Below, one piece after another: positions 39,879 to 49,070 of a stretch of DNA of 64,000 nucleotides. Numbering within the stretch: the stretch's first letter is position 1; every line of letters starts with the position of its first letter. The notes below the pieces were generated by a model. The model saw only the letters and a list, made by a program, of their open reading frames with translations. It did no database searches and was not told the DNA's origin. A program made the position numbers and the translations under genes. Source of the stretch: Streptomyces subrutilus (lineage in GTDB: Bacteria; Actinomycetota; Actinomycetes; Streptomycetales; Streptomycetaceae); assembly GCF_008704535.1 (NCBI RefSeq), contig NZ_CP023701.1:3286001-3350000 (forward strand). The letters run 5' to 3'.

Positions 39879-40597
39879 CAGCTGTACGACCTCCGCTGGT
39901 CGGGAGCCGGGATCTGGGCGCCCTTGTACTCGACGGCGATGCCGCCGAGCGGGTAGTCCTTGCGCTGCGGGAAACCCTGCCAGTCGTCCGGCATCATGAT
40001 CCGGGTGAGCGCCGGGTGCCCGTCGAAGACCAGGCCGAAGAAGTCGTAGGTCTCGCGCTCGTGCCAGTCGTTGGTCGGGTAGACCGCGACGAGCGAGGGC
40101 ACGTGCGGGTCGGCGTCCGGCGCGGACACTTCCAGCCGCAGCAGGCGCCCGTGGGTGAGCGAGCGCAGGTGGTAGACGGCGTGCAGCTCGCGGCCCTTGT
40201 CGCCGGGGAAGTGCACGCCGGAGACGCCGGTGCAGAGCTCGAAGCGCAGCGCCGGGTCGTCGCGCAGGGTGGAGGCGACCCGGACGAGGTGCTCGCGGGC
40301 GATGTGGAAGGTGAGCTCGCCCCGGTCGACCACCGTCTTCTCGATGGCGTTGCCGGGGGCCAGGCCCTGTTCCTCCAGGGCGCCTTCGAGCTCGTCGGCC
40401 ACTTCGTCGAAGTAGGAGCCGTACGGGCGGGAGGTGGCCCCGGGGAGGGCCACGGTGCGGACGAGGCCGCCGTAGCCGCTGGTGTCGCCGCCCGCGGCGG
40501 CTCCGAACATGCCCTTGCGGACGCCGATGACCTCGGGTCCCCGGCCCCGGGGTGCGGGGAGGGTGCCGCCGTTCTCCGGCTCTTGGGTGTCGCTCAC
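39878..40597 (-). CDS. nuoC: NADH-quinone oxidoreductase subunit C
   Basis: 239-residue 30-kDa subunit. Hallmark [20 protein letters not shown] and [14 protein letters not shown] near the C-terminus. The N-terminal 60 residues ([20 protein letters not shown]) are polar and actinobacteria-specific. GTG start at 40597 overlaps the nuoB stop. Confidence 0.96.
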   Translation of the reverse strand: MSDTQEPENGGTLPAPRGRGPEVIGVRKGMFGAAAGGDTSGYGGLVRTVALPGATSRPYGSYFDEVADELEGALEEQGLAPGNAIEKTVVDRGELTFHIAREHLVRVASTLRDDPALRFELCTGVSGVHFPGDKGRELHAVYHLRSLTHGRLLRLEVSAPDADPHVPSLVAVYPTNDWHERETYDFFGLVFDGHPALTRIMMPDDWQGFPQRKDYPLGGIAVEYKGAQIPAPDQRRSYS

Positions 40598-41148
40598 CGG
40601 AGCAGCCCCTTCATCTCGATGGTGGGGAGTGCCTTGAGGGCCGCCTCCTCCGCTTCGCGGGCGGCCTCTTCCCGGTTCACGCCGAGCTTCGAGCCCTGGA
40701 TCTTCTGGTGGAGCTTGAGGATCGCGTCCATGAGCATCTCGGGGCGGGGCGGGCAGCCGGGGAGGTAGATGTCCACCGGGACGATGTGGTCGACGCCCTG
40801 GACGATCGCGTAGTTGTTGAACATGCCGCCCGAGGAGGCGCACACCCCCATGGAGATGACCCATTTGGGAGCGGGCATCTGGTCGTAGACCTGGCGCAGC
40901 ACCGGCGCCATCTTCTGGCTGACCCGGCCGGCCACGATCATCAGGTCGGCCTGGCGCGGGGAGCCGCGGAAGACCTCCATGCCGAAGCGGGCCAGGTCGT
41001 ACCGGCCCGCTCCGGTGGTCATCATCTCGATGGCGCAGCAGGCGAGGCCGAAGGTCGCGGGGAACACGGATGACTTGCGCACCCAGCCCGCGGCCTGCTC
41101 GACGGTGGTCAGCAGAAAGCCGCTCGGCAGCTTCTCTTCCAGTCCCAT
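40594..41148 (-). CDS. nuoB: NADH-quinone oxidoreductase subunit B
   Basis: 184-residue N2-cluster subunit. Ligands in [23 protein letters not shown] and [10 protein letters not shown]. It starts 15 bases after the nuoA stop, the widest gap in the operon's first half. Confidence 0.97.
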   Translation of the reverse strand: MGLEEKLPSGFLLTTVEQAAGWVRKSSVFPATFGLACCAIEMMTTGAGRYDLARFGMEVFRGSPRQADLMIVAGRVSQKMAPVLRQVYDQMPAPKWVISMGVCASSGGMFNNYAIVQGVDHIVPVDIYLPGCPPRPEMLMDAILKLHQKIQGSKLGVNREEAAREAEEAALKALPTIEMKGLLR

Positions 41149-41163
41149 GGAAAATTCAGCCCC

Positions 41164-41523
41164 TCAGTCCCATTCCAGGCCGCCGCGGCGCCAGACGTAG
41201 GCGTAGGCGACGAAGACGGTGAGCACGAAGAGCAGCATCTCGACGAGCCCGAAGATCCCCAGGGAGTCGAAGGTGACGGCCCAGGGGTAGAGGAAGACAA
41301 CCTCGATGTCGAAGACGATGAAGAGCATCGCCGTCAGGTAGTACTTGATGGGGAAGCGGCCGCCGCCGGCCGGCAACGGTGTCGGCTCGATACCGCATTC
41401 GTACGCTTCAAGTTTTGCCCGGTTGTACCGTTTTGGGCCGATCAGCGTGGCCATGACCACGGAGAAGATCGCAAACCCTGCGCCGAGGGCGCCGAGCACG
41501 AGGATGGGCGCGTACACATTCAC
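41164..41523 (-). CDS. nuoA: NADH-quinone oxidoreductase subunit A
   Basis: 119-residue three-helix membrane subunit with LEAYECGIEPTPLPAGGGRF and YYLTAMLFIVFDIEVVFLYP. First gene of the 14-gene operon nuoA-N that ends at 25710. Upstream at 41621-41636 is a Rex-like operator, and a possible -10 (TAGGAT on the minus strand) is at 41653-41658. Confidence 0.97.
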   Translation of the reverse strand: MNVYAPILVLGALGAGFAIFSVVMATLIGPKRYNRAKLEAYECGIEPTPLPAGGGRFPIKYYLTAMLFIVFDIEVVFLYPWAVTFDSLGIFGLVEMLLFVLTVFVAYAYVWRRGGLEWD

Positions 41524-41620
41524 GCTCCTCGCTCCTTCCAGTCGTCCTTGACCGTTGGACCGCTGTGCCGGCGCCGCGCTCCCCGCCCCGCGAAGATCAC
41601 CCCCCGGTTGGGGGATCGCA

Positions 41621-41636
41621 TGTGAGGCAGTTCACA
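41621..41636 (-). promoter_or_regulatory. Rex-like operator of the nuo operon
   Basis: On the operon strand it reads TGTGAACTGCCTCACA; the published Rex operator of streptomycetes is TGTGAACGCGTTCACA. The left half matches fully and the right half keeps TCACA. It lies about 98 bases upstream of nuoA and just downstream of a possible -10 (41658-41653), where a bound NADH-sensing repressor would block transcription when the NADH/NAD ratio is low. Rex control of nuo is established in S. coelicolor; here it is inferred from the site. Confidence 0.7.
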
Positions 41637-41652
41637 AGCCGGACTGGTGCGC

Positions 41653-41658
41653 ATCCTA
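41653..41658 (-). promoter_or_regulatory. Possible -10 hexamer of the nuoA promoter
   Basis: TAGGAT on the minus strand, with only a weak -35 (TCGCAG, about 18 bases upstream). Its distance of about 17 bases from the Rex-like site would place the operator just after the transcription start. Confidence 0.4.
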
Positions 41659-42304
41659 TGCCCGGTCGTCTGTGATCTGCGACACGGGTTGCAACAACGA
41701 GTTTGTGATCTCCACCACCTGACGAACGATCATGAAGTCAGATGAGCGGTGATCTTCATACGCGAAGCATCCACATGATCACCAAAGGTGACATCCGGCC
41801 CTGTCGTTGCAGGTGGAAGGGGTGTCGCTCTATCAAATGATGGCCATTGCAGGCAAATTGGCGGTGATCGGGGGCCGGTGATAAAGGGATCGCCGTCGCC
41901 CGGTCGGATGAGCCCGCGCGTACCGAGGTGGACGCGGGGCGGAAGCGGGACAGAACGGACGGTCGGCCGCGTGCACCGGTTCACGAACCCCGCACCGTCT
42001 TCACGGCACGGTCACGACACGGCCCCGACGTCCGCACGACGTGACGCTCCTGTGACCTGCACCACTCCGAATCGAGCCTTCCGAAACGGGGCTTGGCCAA
42101 CTGTCCGGCGGAATGGTAGACCGTGGATCAATTCGGACTTATCGCGGAAACCTCATGATCACAGCCTTGTGACGGTGCGTCCGATTGGCCCGTTACGGCG
42201 TCAATGAGAGCCCCGCCGCGCCCGGTTAGCCCCCTCTGCGGCTAACTGTGGCGCACGCCACGTTTCTTGAAGGGACCCCTGGCGCCCTGATAGCGGTTGT
42301 CCTC

Positions 42305-43174
42305 ATGTCCCACACCGCTCACATACCCAGCCACCGGAAGCCCCGCCGCAGCGCCTCGAAGCTCGCGGTCCGCGCCGGAGTTGCCGGTGGCGTCCTCAGC
42401 ACCCTGGCCATGGCCGGCACCGCGAGCGCGTCCCCGTCCGCAGAGCCCGTGGCCGAGACGACGCTCGAAATGCCGGTCCTCACCGCGGACCTGGGCGCCG
42501 ACGTCTCCTCCGCCGTCACCACCGCGGCCGAGAACACCCGCCTGGCCGCCGTCGAGGGCGAACTGACCGCCCAGGAGGAGACCGCCCGCACGGGCGCCGC
42601 CGCCGAGGCGAAGCAGGCCAAGGCCGACGCCCAGCAGAAGGCCGACGCCGAGAAGAAGGCGAAGGAGGAGGCCGACCGCAAGGCCGAGTCGGAGCGCGCC
42701 GCCCGCAGCTCCGCCCGCACCACCCTCGCGAGCACCTCCGCGTCCGACTCCGGCTCCGGCTCCGGCTCGTCCGTCACCAAGCCCTCCCGGGGCACCGGTA
42801 CGGTCACCGCACCCGCCACCGGCTCCGCCGCCGCCATCGTCAACTTCGCCCGCGCGCAGGTCGGCAAGGCGTACGTGCTGGGCGGCACCGGTCCGTCCTC
42901 CTTCGACTGCTCCGGCCTCGTCGGCGCTGCCTACCGCCAGGCCGGCATCTCGCTGCCGCGCATGTCGCAGGACCAGTCCGCGGCCGGCACCTCGGTCTCG
43001 CTGGGCTCCCTGCAGCCGGGCGACATCCTGTACTGGGGCTCCAAGGGCAACGCGTACCACGTCGCCGTGTACGTCGGCGGCGGCAAGTACGTCGGTGCGC
43101 AGAACTCCAAGACCGGCATCGTCGAGCGCTCGCTGAGCTACGACAAGCCGACGGGCGCCGTCCGCATCCTCTGA
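42305..43174 (+). CDS. Secreted NlpC/P60 peptidoglycan endopeptidase
   Basis: 289-residue cell-wall hydrolase that cuts peptide stems. The signal sequence KLAVRAGVAGGVLSTLAMAG ends near TASAS (about residue 42). Residues about 85-145 are an Ala/Lys/Glu coiled coil (AKADAQQKADAEKKAKEEAD), then a Ser/Thr linker, then the NlpC/P60 domain with catalytic Cys in FDCSGLVGAAYRQAG and His in NAYHVAVYVGGGKYV. ATG 42305 is chosen for its signal peptide; an upstream in-frame GTG (42248) exists and no strong ribosome site is seen for either. Confidence 0.92.
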   Translation: MSHTAHIPSHRKPRRSASKLAVRAGVAGGVLSTLAMAGTASASPSAEPVAETTLEMPVLTADLGADVSSAVTTAAENTRLAAVEGELTAQEETARTGAAAEAKQAKADAQQKADAEKKAKEEADRKAESERAARSSARTTLASTSASDSGSGSGSSVTKPSRGTGTVTAPATGSAAAIVNFARAQVGKAYVLGGTGPSSFDCSGLVGAAYRQAGISLPRMSQDQSAAGTSVSLGSLQPGDILYWGSKGNAYHVAVYVGGGKYVGAQNSKTGIVERSLSYDKPTGAVRIL

Positions 43175-43499
43175 GCCCCTCCGGGCCGCGGTCGGCCGCC
43201 CCGGTCCCCCCGGGCCCCCACGGGCGGCCCAGGGCGCTTCCCGGGCCGTCCCCGGGCGGTCCCCGCGGCCCCGGTCGTCACGAAGGGCCGGTGCTCCCCC
43301 GCTCGGGGGTGGAGCACCGGCCCTTCGTGCTGCCCGGGCGCGGTGCGTCGCGGGGGCCCGCCCCGGTCGCCGGGGCCGCCTGCGGGCCCGCCCCGCACGC
43401 GAGTTGCCGGGGACCCGCGCGCGACGGGCCGGGCGCCTGCGAAGATGGCCGCGGCGCGTACGACCGGCCCCTGGCCCGAACCCTGGAGGTGGTGGTCCC
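43175..43499. other. 325-bp gap holding a long hairpin
   Basis: It carries the terminator of the NlpC/P60 gene (43279-43329) and the ribosome site GGAGG (43485-43489) of the next gene. Nothing else recognised. Confidence 0.6.
43279..43329 (+). terminator. 19-bp hairpin after the NlpC/P60 gene
   Basis: Perfect 19-bp stem (43279-43297 with 43311-43329); the 13-base centre can pair further (CCC with GGG). It lies 105 bases after the stop codon. Confidence 0.75.
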
Positions 43500-43823
43500 G
43501 TGAGCGCACGCCCCCACGACCGGCCCCACGAACGCCCCCGGGGCGCGGACCCCACCGCGGCCCCGGCCGCGCTCGGGCTCGGCCTCCTCGCCGTGGGCGG
43601 CTGGCTGCTGACCACCGCCCGCCCCTGGCACAAGCCCGGCCACCCGCTGGCCCTCGGCCTCGGCTGGAGCGTCTCGGCGCTGCTCCTGCTCGGCGGCCTG
43701 GCCCTGCTGACCCGCTGCGTCCGCGCGGTCCACCGCGCCGACCCCCCGCCGGCCCCGGCCGACGCGCCCCCGTACGACCGGACGGGCCCCGCCGGGGACC
43801 CCCCGCCGCGACCCGTCGCCTAG
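43500..43823 (+). CDS. Small two-helix membrane protein, unknown function
   Basis: 107 residues from GTG 43500, with GGAGG ten bases upstream. Two hydrophobic segments (ALGLGLLAVGGWLLTTA, about 22-38, and LALGLGWSVSALLLLGGLAL, about 46-65) are flanked by Arg/Asp/Pro-rich ends. No family recognised. The longer in-frame ATG at 43404 would add only a basic, non-conserved-looking stretch. Confidence 0.6.
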   Translation: MSARPHDRPHERPRGADPTAAPAALGLGLLAVGGWLLTTARPWHKPGHPLALGLGWSVSALLLLGGLALLTRCVRAVHRADPPPAPADAPPYDRTGPAGDPPPRPVA

Positions 43824-43858
43824 CCGTACGCGCACGCGTACCCCGTGCCCCGTCGCCG

Positions 43859-45142
43859 TCAGGCCTTCGGTGCCACCTTCGAGAGGCCGTTGATGATGCG
43901 GTCCATCGCGTCGCCGCCCGTCGGGTCCGTCAGGTTGGCCAGCATCTTCAGCGTGAACTTCATCAGCACCGGGTGGGTCAGGCCGCGCTGCGTGGCGACC
44001 TTCATGACCTTCGGGTTGCCGATCAGCTTCACGAAGGCGCGGCCCAGCGTGTAGTAGCCGCCGTAGGTCTCCTTGAGGACCTTCGGGTAGTTGTGCAGCG
44101 CGAGTTCGCGCTGCGCCGGGGTCGCTCGGGCGTGGGCCTGGACGATGACGTCGGCCGCGATCTGGCCGGATTCCATCGCGTAGGCGATGCCCTCGCCGTT
44201 GAACGGGTTGACGAGCCCGCCCGCGTCTCCGACGAGCAGCAGTCCCTTGGTGTAGTGGGGCTGCCGGTTGAAGGCCATCGGCAGGGCCGCGCCGCGGATC
44301 GGCTGGGTCATGTTCTCGGGGGTGTAGCCCCAGTCCTCCGGCATGGACGCGCACCAGGCCTTGAGGACCTCGCGCCAGTCCAGCTCCTTGAAGGCGGAGG
44401 AGGAGTTGAGGATGCCGAGCCCGACGTTCGAGGTGCCGTCGCCCATGCCGAAGATCCAGCCGTAGCCAGGCAGCAGCCTGTCCTGCGCGCCGCGCCGGTC
44501 CCACAGCTCCAGCCAGGACTCCAGGTAGTCGTCGTCGTGCCGGGGCGAGGTGAAGTACGTACGGACGGCCACGCCCATCGGGCGGTCCTCGCGCCGGTGC
44601 AGGCCCATGGCGAGCGACAGCCGGGAGCTGTTGCCGTCGGCCGCGACGACCAGCGGGGCGCTGAAGGTGACCGGGGTCTTCTCCTCGCCCAGCTTCGCCC
44701 GCACGCCGGTGATGTGCCCGGTGCGGGGGTCGCGCACGGGCTCGCCGACGTTGCAGCGCTCGTAGAGCCGGGCGCCGGCCTTCTGGGCCTGGCGGGCCAG
44801 GGTCTCGTCGAAGTCGTCGCGCTTGCGGACGAGGCCGTAGTCCGGATAGGAGGCGAGATCCGGCCAGTCCAGCTGGAGCCGCTGTCCGCCGCCGATGATC
44901 CGCAGGCCCTTGTTGCGCAGCCAGCCGGCCTCTTCGGAGATGTCGATGCCCATGGCGACCAGCTGCTTGGTGGCGCGCGGGGTCAGGCCGTCGCCGCAGA
45001 CCTTCTCCCGGGGGAAGGCGGTCTTCTCCAGGAGCAGGACGTCCAATCCGGCCTTGGCGAGGTAGTACGCGGTGGTCGAGCCGGCGGGCCCGGCCCCGAC
45101 GACGATCACGTCCGCGGAGTGTTCGGAGAGGGGCTCGGTCAC
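43859..45142 (-). CDS. Geranylgeranyl reductase family flavoprotein (MenJ-like)
   Basis: 427-residue FAD-dependent reductase. FAD-binding start DVIVVGAGPAGSTTAYYLAK (GxGxxG), the family motif TAFPREKVCGDGLTPRA and the C-terminal LLVGDAGGLVNPFNGEGIAY are clear. Members saturate isoprenoid double bonds. In mycobacteria MenJ reduces one isoprene unit of menaquinone, and with mqn and menG genes nearby the same role is likely here. GTG or ATG at 45142 (minus strand), divergent from the acetyltransferase. Confidence 0.9.
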   Translation of the reverse strand: MTEPLSEHSADVIVVGAGPAGSTTAYYLAKAGLDVLLLEKTAFPREKVCGDGLTPRATKQLVAMGIDISEEAGWLRNKGLRIIGGGQRLQLDWPDLASYPDYGLVRKRDDFDETLARQAQKAGARLYERCNVGEPVRDPRTGHITGVRAKLGEEKTPVTFSAPLVVAADGNSSRLSLAMGLHRREDRPMGVAVRTYFTSPRHDDDYLESWLELWDRRGAQDRLLPGYGWIFGMGDGTSNVGLGILNSSSAFKELDWREVLKAWCASMPEDWGYTPENMTQPIRGAALPMAFNRQPHYTKGLLLVGDAGGLVNPFNGEGIAYAMESGQIAADVIVQAHARATPAQRELALHNYPKVLKETYGGYYTLGRAFVKLIGNPKVMKVATQRGLTHPVLMKFTLKMLANLTDPTGGDAMDRIINGLSKVAPKA

Positions 45143-45239
45143 TGCGGGGTCTCCCGAAGGCTCGATAAAGGGTGCCCAACGGCACCGGACACGTGCAGTC
45201 TATGCAGCGAGAGAGATCACGATCCGAAGGGTGCCTCCG

Positions 45240-45785
45240 ATGACCACCTCGCCCGCCCGGCCGCTCCCCGCCGTCCAGCTGCGCGTGCCCACCGACGAGG
45301 ACGCCCGTGCCTGGCAGCGGGTCTTCGACGACGCCGAGGTCATGGAGTTCCTCGGCGGACCCGCCGAGCTCTCCCTGTACGAGGAGCTCACCGCCCGGCA
45401 GCGGCTGCACGACGCCCGGCTCGGCTTCTGCCTGTGGACCCTGCTGGACGCGCAGGGCGCGGTGATCGGCTTCACCGGCGCGCAGCCCTGGCCCGAGACG
45501 AAGCCCTGGGGCCCGGTCGGGGAGATCGAGATCGGCTGGCGGCTGGGGCGCGGGGCCTGGGGTCAGGGGTACGCGTACGCCGCCGCCCTGGCCACCCTGG
45601 AGCGGGTCCGGGCGGCCGGCGTCCCGCACGTGGTGGCGATGATCAACGACGGGAACGCCCGGTCGATCGCGGTGGCCGAGCGGCTGGGCATGACCCTGGC
45701 CGAGCGCTTCCTGCTGCCGAACGGCGTCAGCCACGGCCGCCGGTACACGCTGGATCTCGGGCCCGCCGCGGAGCCGGCCGCGTAG
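45240..45785 (+). CDS. GNAT-family N-acetyltransferase
   Basis: 181 residues of the RimJ/RimL-like acetyltransferase group. The acetyl-CoA loop is seen as RLGRGAWGQGYAYAAALATL (about 99-118) and the family ending as INDGNARSIAVAERLGMTLA. ATG 45240 has GAAGG nine bases upstream. The substrate cannot be predicted. It converges on glutaminase with a 6-base gap. Confidence 0.88.
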   Translation: MTTSPARPLPAVQLRVPTDEDARAWQRVFDDAEVMEFLGGPAELSLYEELTARQRLHDARLGFCLWTLLDAQGAVIGFTGAQPWPETKPWGPVGEIEIGWRLGRGAWGQGYAYAAALATLERVRAAGVPHVVAMINDGNARSIAVAERLGMTLAERFLLPNGVSHGRRYTLDLGPAAEPAA

Positions 45786-45791
45786 GGCGCC

Positions 45792-46718
45792 CTAGAAGAC
45801 CGACAGCCCGGTCAGCGTCGTGAAACGGTCCAGGGCCGCCACGCCCGCGACCGAGTTGCCCTGCGCGTCCAGTCCGGGGCTCCACACGGCGAGGGTGCAC
45901 TGGCCGGGGACGACCGCGACGATGCCGCCGCCGACCCCGCTCTTGCCGGGGAGCCCGACGCGGTAGGCGAACTCGCCCGCCGCGTCGTAGGTCCCGCAGG
46001 TCAGCATCACCGCGTTGATCTGCTTGGCCTCGCTGCGCGTCAGCAGCCGCGAACCGTCCGCGCGCAGCCCGTGCCGGGCCAGGAAGCGGCCCGCGCGGGC
46101 GAGGTCGGCGCAGCTCATCTCGATCGAGCACTGCCAGAAGTAGTGCTCCAGCAGGGCCGGCACCGGGTTGTCGATGTTGCCGTACGAGGCCATGAAGTGG
46201 GCGACGGCGGCGTTGCGGTGGCCGTTCTCCTGTTCGGAGGCGGCCACTTCGGCGTCGAAGCCGAGGTCGGGGTTGCCGCTCTCCTGGCGCAGGAAGTCCA
46301 GCAGTTCGCTGCTCGCGTCGCCGGTCAGGGTCTGGAGCCGGTCGGTGACGACGAGGGCGCCCGCGTTGATGAACGGGTTGCGCGGGACGCCGTTCTCGTA
46401 CTCCAGCTGCACGAGGGAGTTGAACGGGTTGCCGGACGGCTCCCGGCCCACCCGCTCCCAGAGGCTGTCGCCGCCCTGGGCGAGGGCGAGGGCCAGGGTG
46501 AAGACCTTGGTGATCGACTGGGTGGAGAAGGGCACCTGCCAGTCGCCCACCCCGAAGACGTTGCCGTCGAGGTCGGCGACGGCCATCCCGAACTGCCGCG
46601 GGTCCACCGACGCGAGCGCCGGTATGTACTCCGCGGGCGTCCCGCTGCCGGTCAGCGGCGCGACGTCCCGCGCGACGCGTTCCAGCAGCGCCGGGTAGTC
46701 GAAGGCCGCGGCGTCCAC
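45792..46718 (-). CDS. glsA: Glutaminase
   Basis: 308-residue serine-dependent glutaminase converting glutamine to glutamate and ammonia. The SxxK catalytic pair is in VPFSTQSITKVFTLALAL (about 62-80); NPFINAGALV, SYGNIDNPVPALLEHYFWQC and GLPGKSGVGGGIVAVVPGQ are signature stretches. Start is GTG 46718, six bases after the menG stop, so it is probably cotranscribed with menG. Confidence 0.96.
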   Translation of the reverse strand: MDAAAFDYPALLERVARDVAPLTGSGTPAEYIPALASVDPRQFGMAVADLDGNVFGVGDWQVPFSTQSITKVFTLALALAQGGDSLWERVGREPSGNPFNSLVQLEYENGVPRNPFINAGALVVTDRLQTLTGDASSELLDFLRQESGNPDLGFDAEVAASEQENGHRNAAVAHFMASYGNIDNPVPALLEHYFWQCSIEMSCADLARAGRFLARHGLRADGSRLLTRSEAKQINAVMLTCGTYDAAGEFAYRVGLPGKSGVGGGIVAVVPGQCTLAVWSPGLDAQGNSVAGVAALDRFTTLTGLSVF

Positions 46719-46724
46719 GGAGGG

Positions 46725-47417
46725 TCAGGCCTTGGTGCCGCGGTGCAGCGTGACGATGCCGCCGCTCAGGTTGCGCCAGGCGACCTTCGCCCAGCCGGCC
46801 TTCTGGAGCAGGGCGGCGAGCTGCGGCTGGTCGGGCCAGGCGCGGATGGACTCGGCGAGGTACACGTACGCGTCCGGGTTGGAGGACACGGCGCGGGCCA
46901 CCGGGGGCAGGGCGCGCATCAGGTACTCGGTGTAGACGGTGCGCAGGGGTGCCCAGGTGGGCTGCGAGAACTCGCAGATGACGACCTGGCCGCCGGGCTT
47001 GGTCACCCGGTGGAGCTCGCGCAGCGCGGCGTCGGTGTCCTGGACGTTGCGCAGGCCGAAGGAGATGGTGACGGTGTCGAACGTGTCGTCCTTGAACGGC
47101 AGCCTCGTCGCGTCGCCGGCGGTCAGCGGCAGCCACGGGTTGCGCTTCTTGCCCTCGCGGAGCATGCCGAGGGAGAAGTCGCAGGGGACGACGTAGGCGC
47201 CGGTCGCGGCGAAGGGCAGCGAGGAGGTCGCGGTGCCGGCCGCGAGGTCGAGGACCTTCTGGCCGGGGCGGGCCGCGACGGCCTTGGCGACCTCCTTGCG
47301 CCAGAGCCGGGACTGGCCGAGGGAGAGCACGTCGTTGGTGAGGTCGTAGTTGGCCGCGACCCCGTCGAACATGGAGGCGACTTCGTGCGGCTGCTTGTCC
47401 AGGGAAGCCCTTGTCAC
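46725..47417 (-). CDS. menG: Demethylmenaquinone methyltransferase
   Basis: 230-residue SAM-dependent methyltransferase (MenG/UbiE family), final ring methylation of menaquinone. Family stretches: [20 protein letters not shown] (about 16-35), [16 protein letters not shown] (SAM motif I) and [23 protein letters not shown] 47417 has GAGGGG nine bases upstream. Works with MqnA, MqnC and the reductase encoded nearby. Confidence 0.96.
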   Translation of the reverse strand: MTRASLDKQPHEVASMFDGVAANYDLTNDVLSLGQSRLWRKEVAKAVAARPGQKVLDLAAGTATSSLPFAATGAYVVPCDFSLGMLREGKKRNPWLPLTAGDATRLPFKDDTFDTVTISFGLRNVQDTDAALRELHRVTKPGGQVVICEFSQPTWAPLRTVYTEYLMRALPPVARAVSSNPDAYVYLAESIRAWPDQPQLAALLQKAGWAKVAWRNLSGGIVTLHRGTKA

Positions 47418-47724
47418 TGGCGTTCGCCCCTCGGTGTGCGATGCGGATCGGCGGGTACCCGCCCATCCTCTCAGGCCGCGCCGCTCCCGGCGGCGCCGGC
47501 TCCGCGGCACCGGCCCGCCGGCCGGGGAGGCCGCAGCGGTACCCCGGTATACCCGCCCGGACCGTGTCCCAACCACACAACTGGCCCGAAGGACAGTTAC
47601 GCCGGCGCCCCCGGTCCGCGTTGACTGGCGCGGTGCGGCCCGGTGCGGGTCTGCCTCCGGACCGGGGCCCCCGAAGGGCCTGCTCCGGCAGCGGCCGCCG
47701 CGAACCGCGAACAGAGGGCTCCAC
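47418..47724. other. 307-bp divergent gap between menG and the DUF3152 gene
   Basis: No gene seen. It should hold both promoters; GGTATACC (47541-47548) is a small palindrome and TTGACT near 47620 a lone -35-like hexamer. A convincing -10 is not visible. Confidence 0.4.
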
Positions 47725-48657
47725 ATGCCGGCAGGCCGTTCCACCGGTCGCTCCCCCCGCAGTCCGCGCGCCCTGCGCCGGGCGGAACGGCGCAGGCGGC
47801 TGCGGCGCACGCTCCTCGGCACGGCGGCGGTCCTCGCCGTCTCGGCCGCCGCGTACGCCGCGCTGCCCGGGGACGACGACCCCCGGAAGGCGGCGGGCCG
47901 CCCGGCCGCGTCCGGACCGCCGGAGCCGGCCGGCGGCCGGGGCTCCGCGGACGGCTCCGGCCCGGCGGCCGCGCAGGGCGCCGGGCCCTCCCCCCTGCCC
48001 GAGGACTCCTCCGCCGCGCCCCCGCCGAAGTCCCCCGCCCCGTCGGCCCCGGCGGCCGGCGGACCGGCGCCCGGCCCGTCCGTGCCGGTCCCGGCCTCCG
48101 GGCCGGGCACCTTCAAGCCCTCCGGCGCCGCCGGGCAGCCCCAGGGCAAGGGCACCGCGCTGCGTTGGCGGATCGAGGTCGAGGAGAACAGCGGGGTCGA
48201 CCCGGACACCGCCGCGCGCGCCGTCGAGAAGGTCCTCGGCGATCCGCGCGGCTGGACCCGCGACCCCGCGTACGGCTTCCGGCTGGTCGGCGCCGGCCAG
48301 CCGGTGGACTTCACGGTCAGGATCGCGACGCCGACGACCACCGACCGGCTGTGCGAGGTGGTGACCCCGGAGCTCGTCGGCGAGACCAACTGCCGGGCCG
48401 GTCACACCGTCGTGGTCAACCTCAAGCGCTGGCAGGAGGGATCGCCGCAGTTCGCCGGGCCGGTGGAGGAGTACCGGGCGCTGATCGTCAACCACGAGGT
48501 CGGGCACGAGATCGGCCGCGACCACGAGGGCTGCCCCGGCCCCGGCCGGCCCGCTCCGGCGATGATGCAGCAGATCAGGGGGCTGCTCGGCTGCACCGCC
48601 AACGCGTGGCCGTACGCCGCGGACGGAACTTATCTGTCCGGCCCGCGCGTCCCTTAG
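47725..48657 (+). CDS. DUF3152 protein, putative exported zinc metallopeptidase
   Basis: 310 residues. An Arg-rich start and single membrane segment ([19 protein letters not shown], about 29-47) are followed by a Pro/Ala/Gly linker to about residue 135, then the conserved domain [20 protein letters not shown] to the C-terminus. The metal motif [12 protein letters not shown] (near 255-266) is of HExxHxxxxxH type with Val in place of the usual residue after Glu, so zinc binding is likely and peptidase activity plausible. Two Cys pairs may form disulfides. Substrate unknown. Confidence 0.85.
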   Translation: MPAGRSTGRSPRSPRALRRAERRRRLRRTLLGTAAVLAVSAAAYAALPGDDDPRKAAGRPAASGPPEPAGGRGSADGSGPAAAQGAGPSPLPEDSSAAPPPKSPAPSAPAAGGPAPGPSVPVPASGPGTFKPSGAAGQPQGKGTALRWRIEVEENSGVDPDTAARAVEKVLGDPRGWTRDPAYGFRLVGAGQPVDFTVRIATPTTTDRLCEVVTPELVGETNCRAGHTVVVNLKRWQEGSPQFAGPVEEYRALIVNHEVGHEIGRDHEGCPGPGRPAPAMMQQIRGLLGCTANAWPYAADGTYLSGPRVP

Positions 48658-48707
48658 GTCGGAGGACCGGCCATCGGATGGGCCGGCCGGGGCCAGGGGT
48701 GGAAACC

Positions 48708-49070
48708 GTGCGTGTCGTCAGCTACAGCGTCCCCGCCTGGTTCCCCTCGTACGGACCGCAGCGACGGCCGGAGGCGTCCGGGGCGGAGCCGGCCGCCGCG
48801 CCGGCGGCCCAGCTCACCGAGCAGGAGTCCGCGGTGTTCCTGTGCCTGGCCACCGGCGCGTCCAACGCCGAGCTCGCCGACGAGCTGCGGCTGTCCGTCA
48901 GCACGGTCAAGTTCCACGTGGTGAACATACGGGCCAAGCTGGGCGGGATCAGCCGCCTCCAGGCCTGCCTGCTGTCCGCGCTCGCCCGCGAGGAGCTGCG
49001 CGGCGCGGCCCCCGGCGGACCGTCCGGGCCGCCGCTCAGCGCCGGCGGTGCAGCAGCCGTCCCCCGATGA
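48708..49070 (+). CDS. LuxR-type helix-turn-helix protein
   Basis: 120 residues with a single C-terminal LuxR/GerE HTH: LTEQESAVFLCLATGASNAE then LADELRLSVSTVKFHVVNIR (about 37-95). No receiver or ligand domain, so it is a stand-alone DNA-binding protein. GTG 48708 is proposed; ATG 48678, with GGAGGA 11 bases upstream, is an equally possible start adding ten residues. Its 3' end overlaps the convergent gene at 49036 by 35 bases. Confidence 0.78.
   Translation: MRVVSYSVPAWFPSYGPQRRPEASGAEPAAAPAAQLTEQESAVFLCLATGASNAELADELRLSVSTVKFHVVNIRAKLGGISRLQACLLSALAREELRGAAPGGPSGPPLSAGGAAAVPR

Larger units (their letters stand above)
41524..42304. other. 781-bp divergent control region between nuoA and the NlpC/P60 gene
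   Basis: No convincing gene; the small open frames here lack family features. Its AT content is clearly above that of its surroundings between about 41690 and 41880. It contains the Rex-like site, the putative nuo promoter, an inverted GGTGATC/GATCACC pair (about 41750-41786), and near the right end two hairpins: GTTAGCC/GGCTAAC (42225-42231 with 42240-42246) and GTGGCG-CA-CGCCAC (42248-42261). A weak plus-strand promoter TTGGCC-18-TAGACC near 42093-42122 could serve the hydrolase. Confidence 0.6.

Noticed and set aside
41788..42207. 139-codon open frame in the nuoA/NlpC gap
   Set aside because: No ribosome site, and Arg/Pro/Thr-rich composition without features. It was left as intergenic.
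41990..42300. Possible c-di-AMP (ydaO-type) riboswitch ahead of the NlpC/P60 gene
   Set aside because: Such riboswitches do precede cell-wall hydrolase genes in streptomycetes, but I could not find the conserved core sequence blocks here. A covariance-model search would decide.
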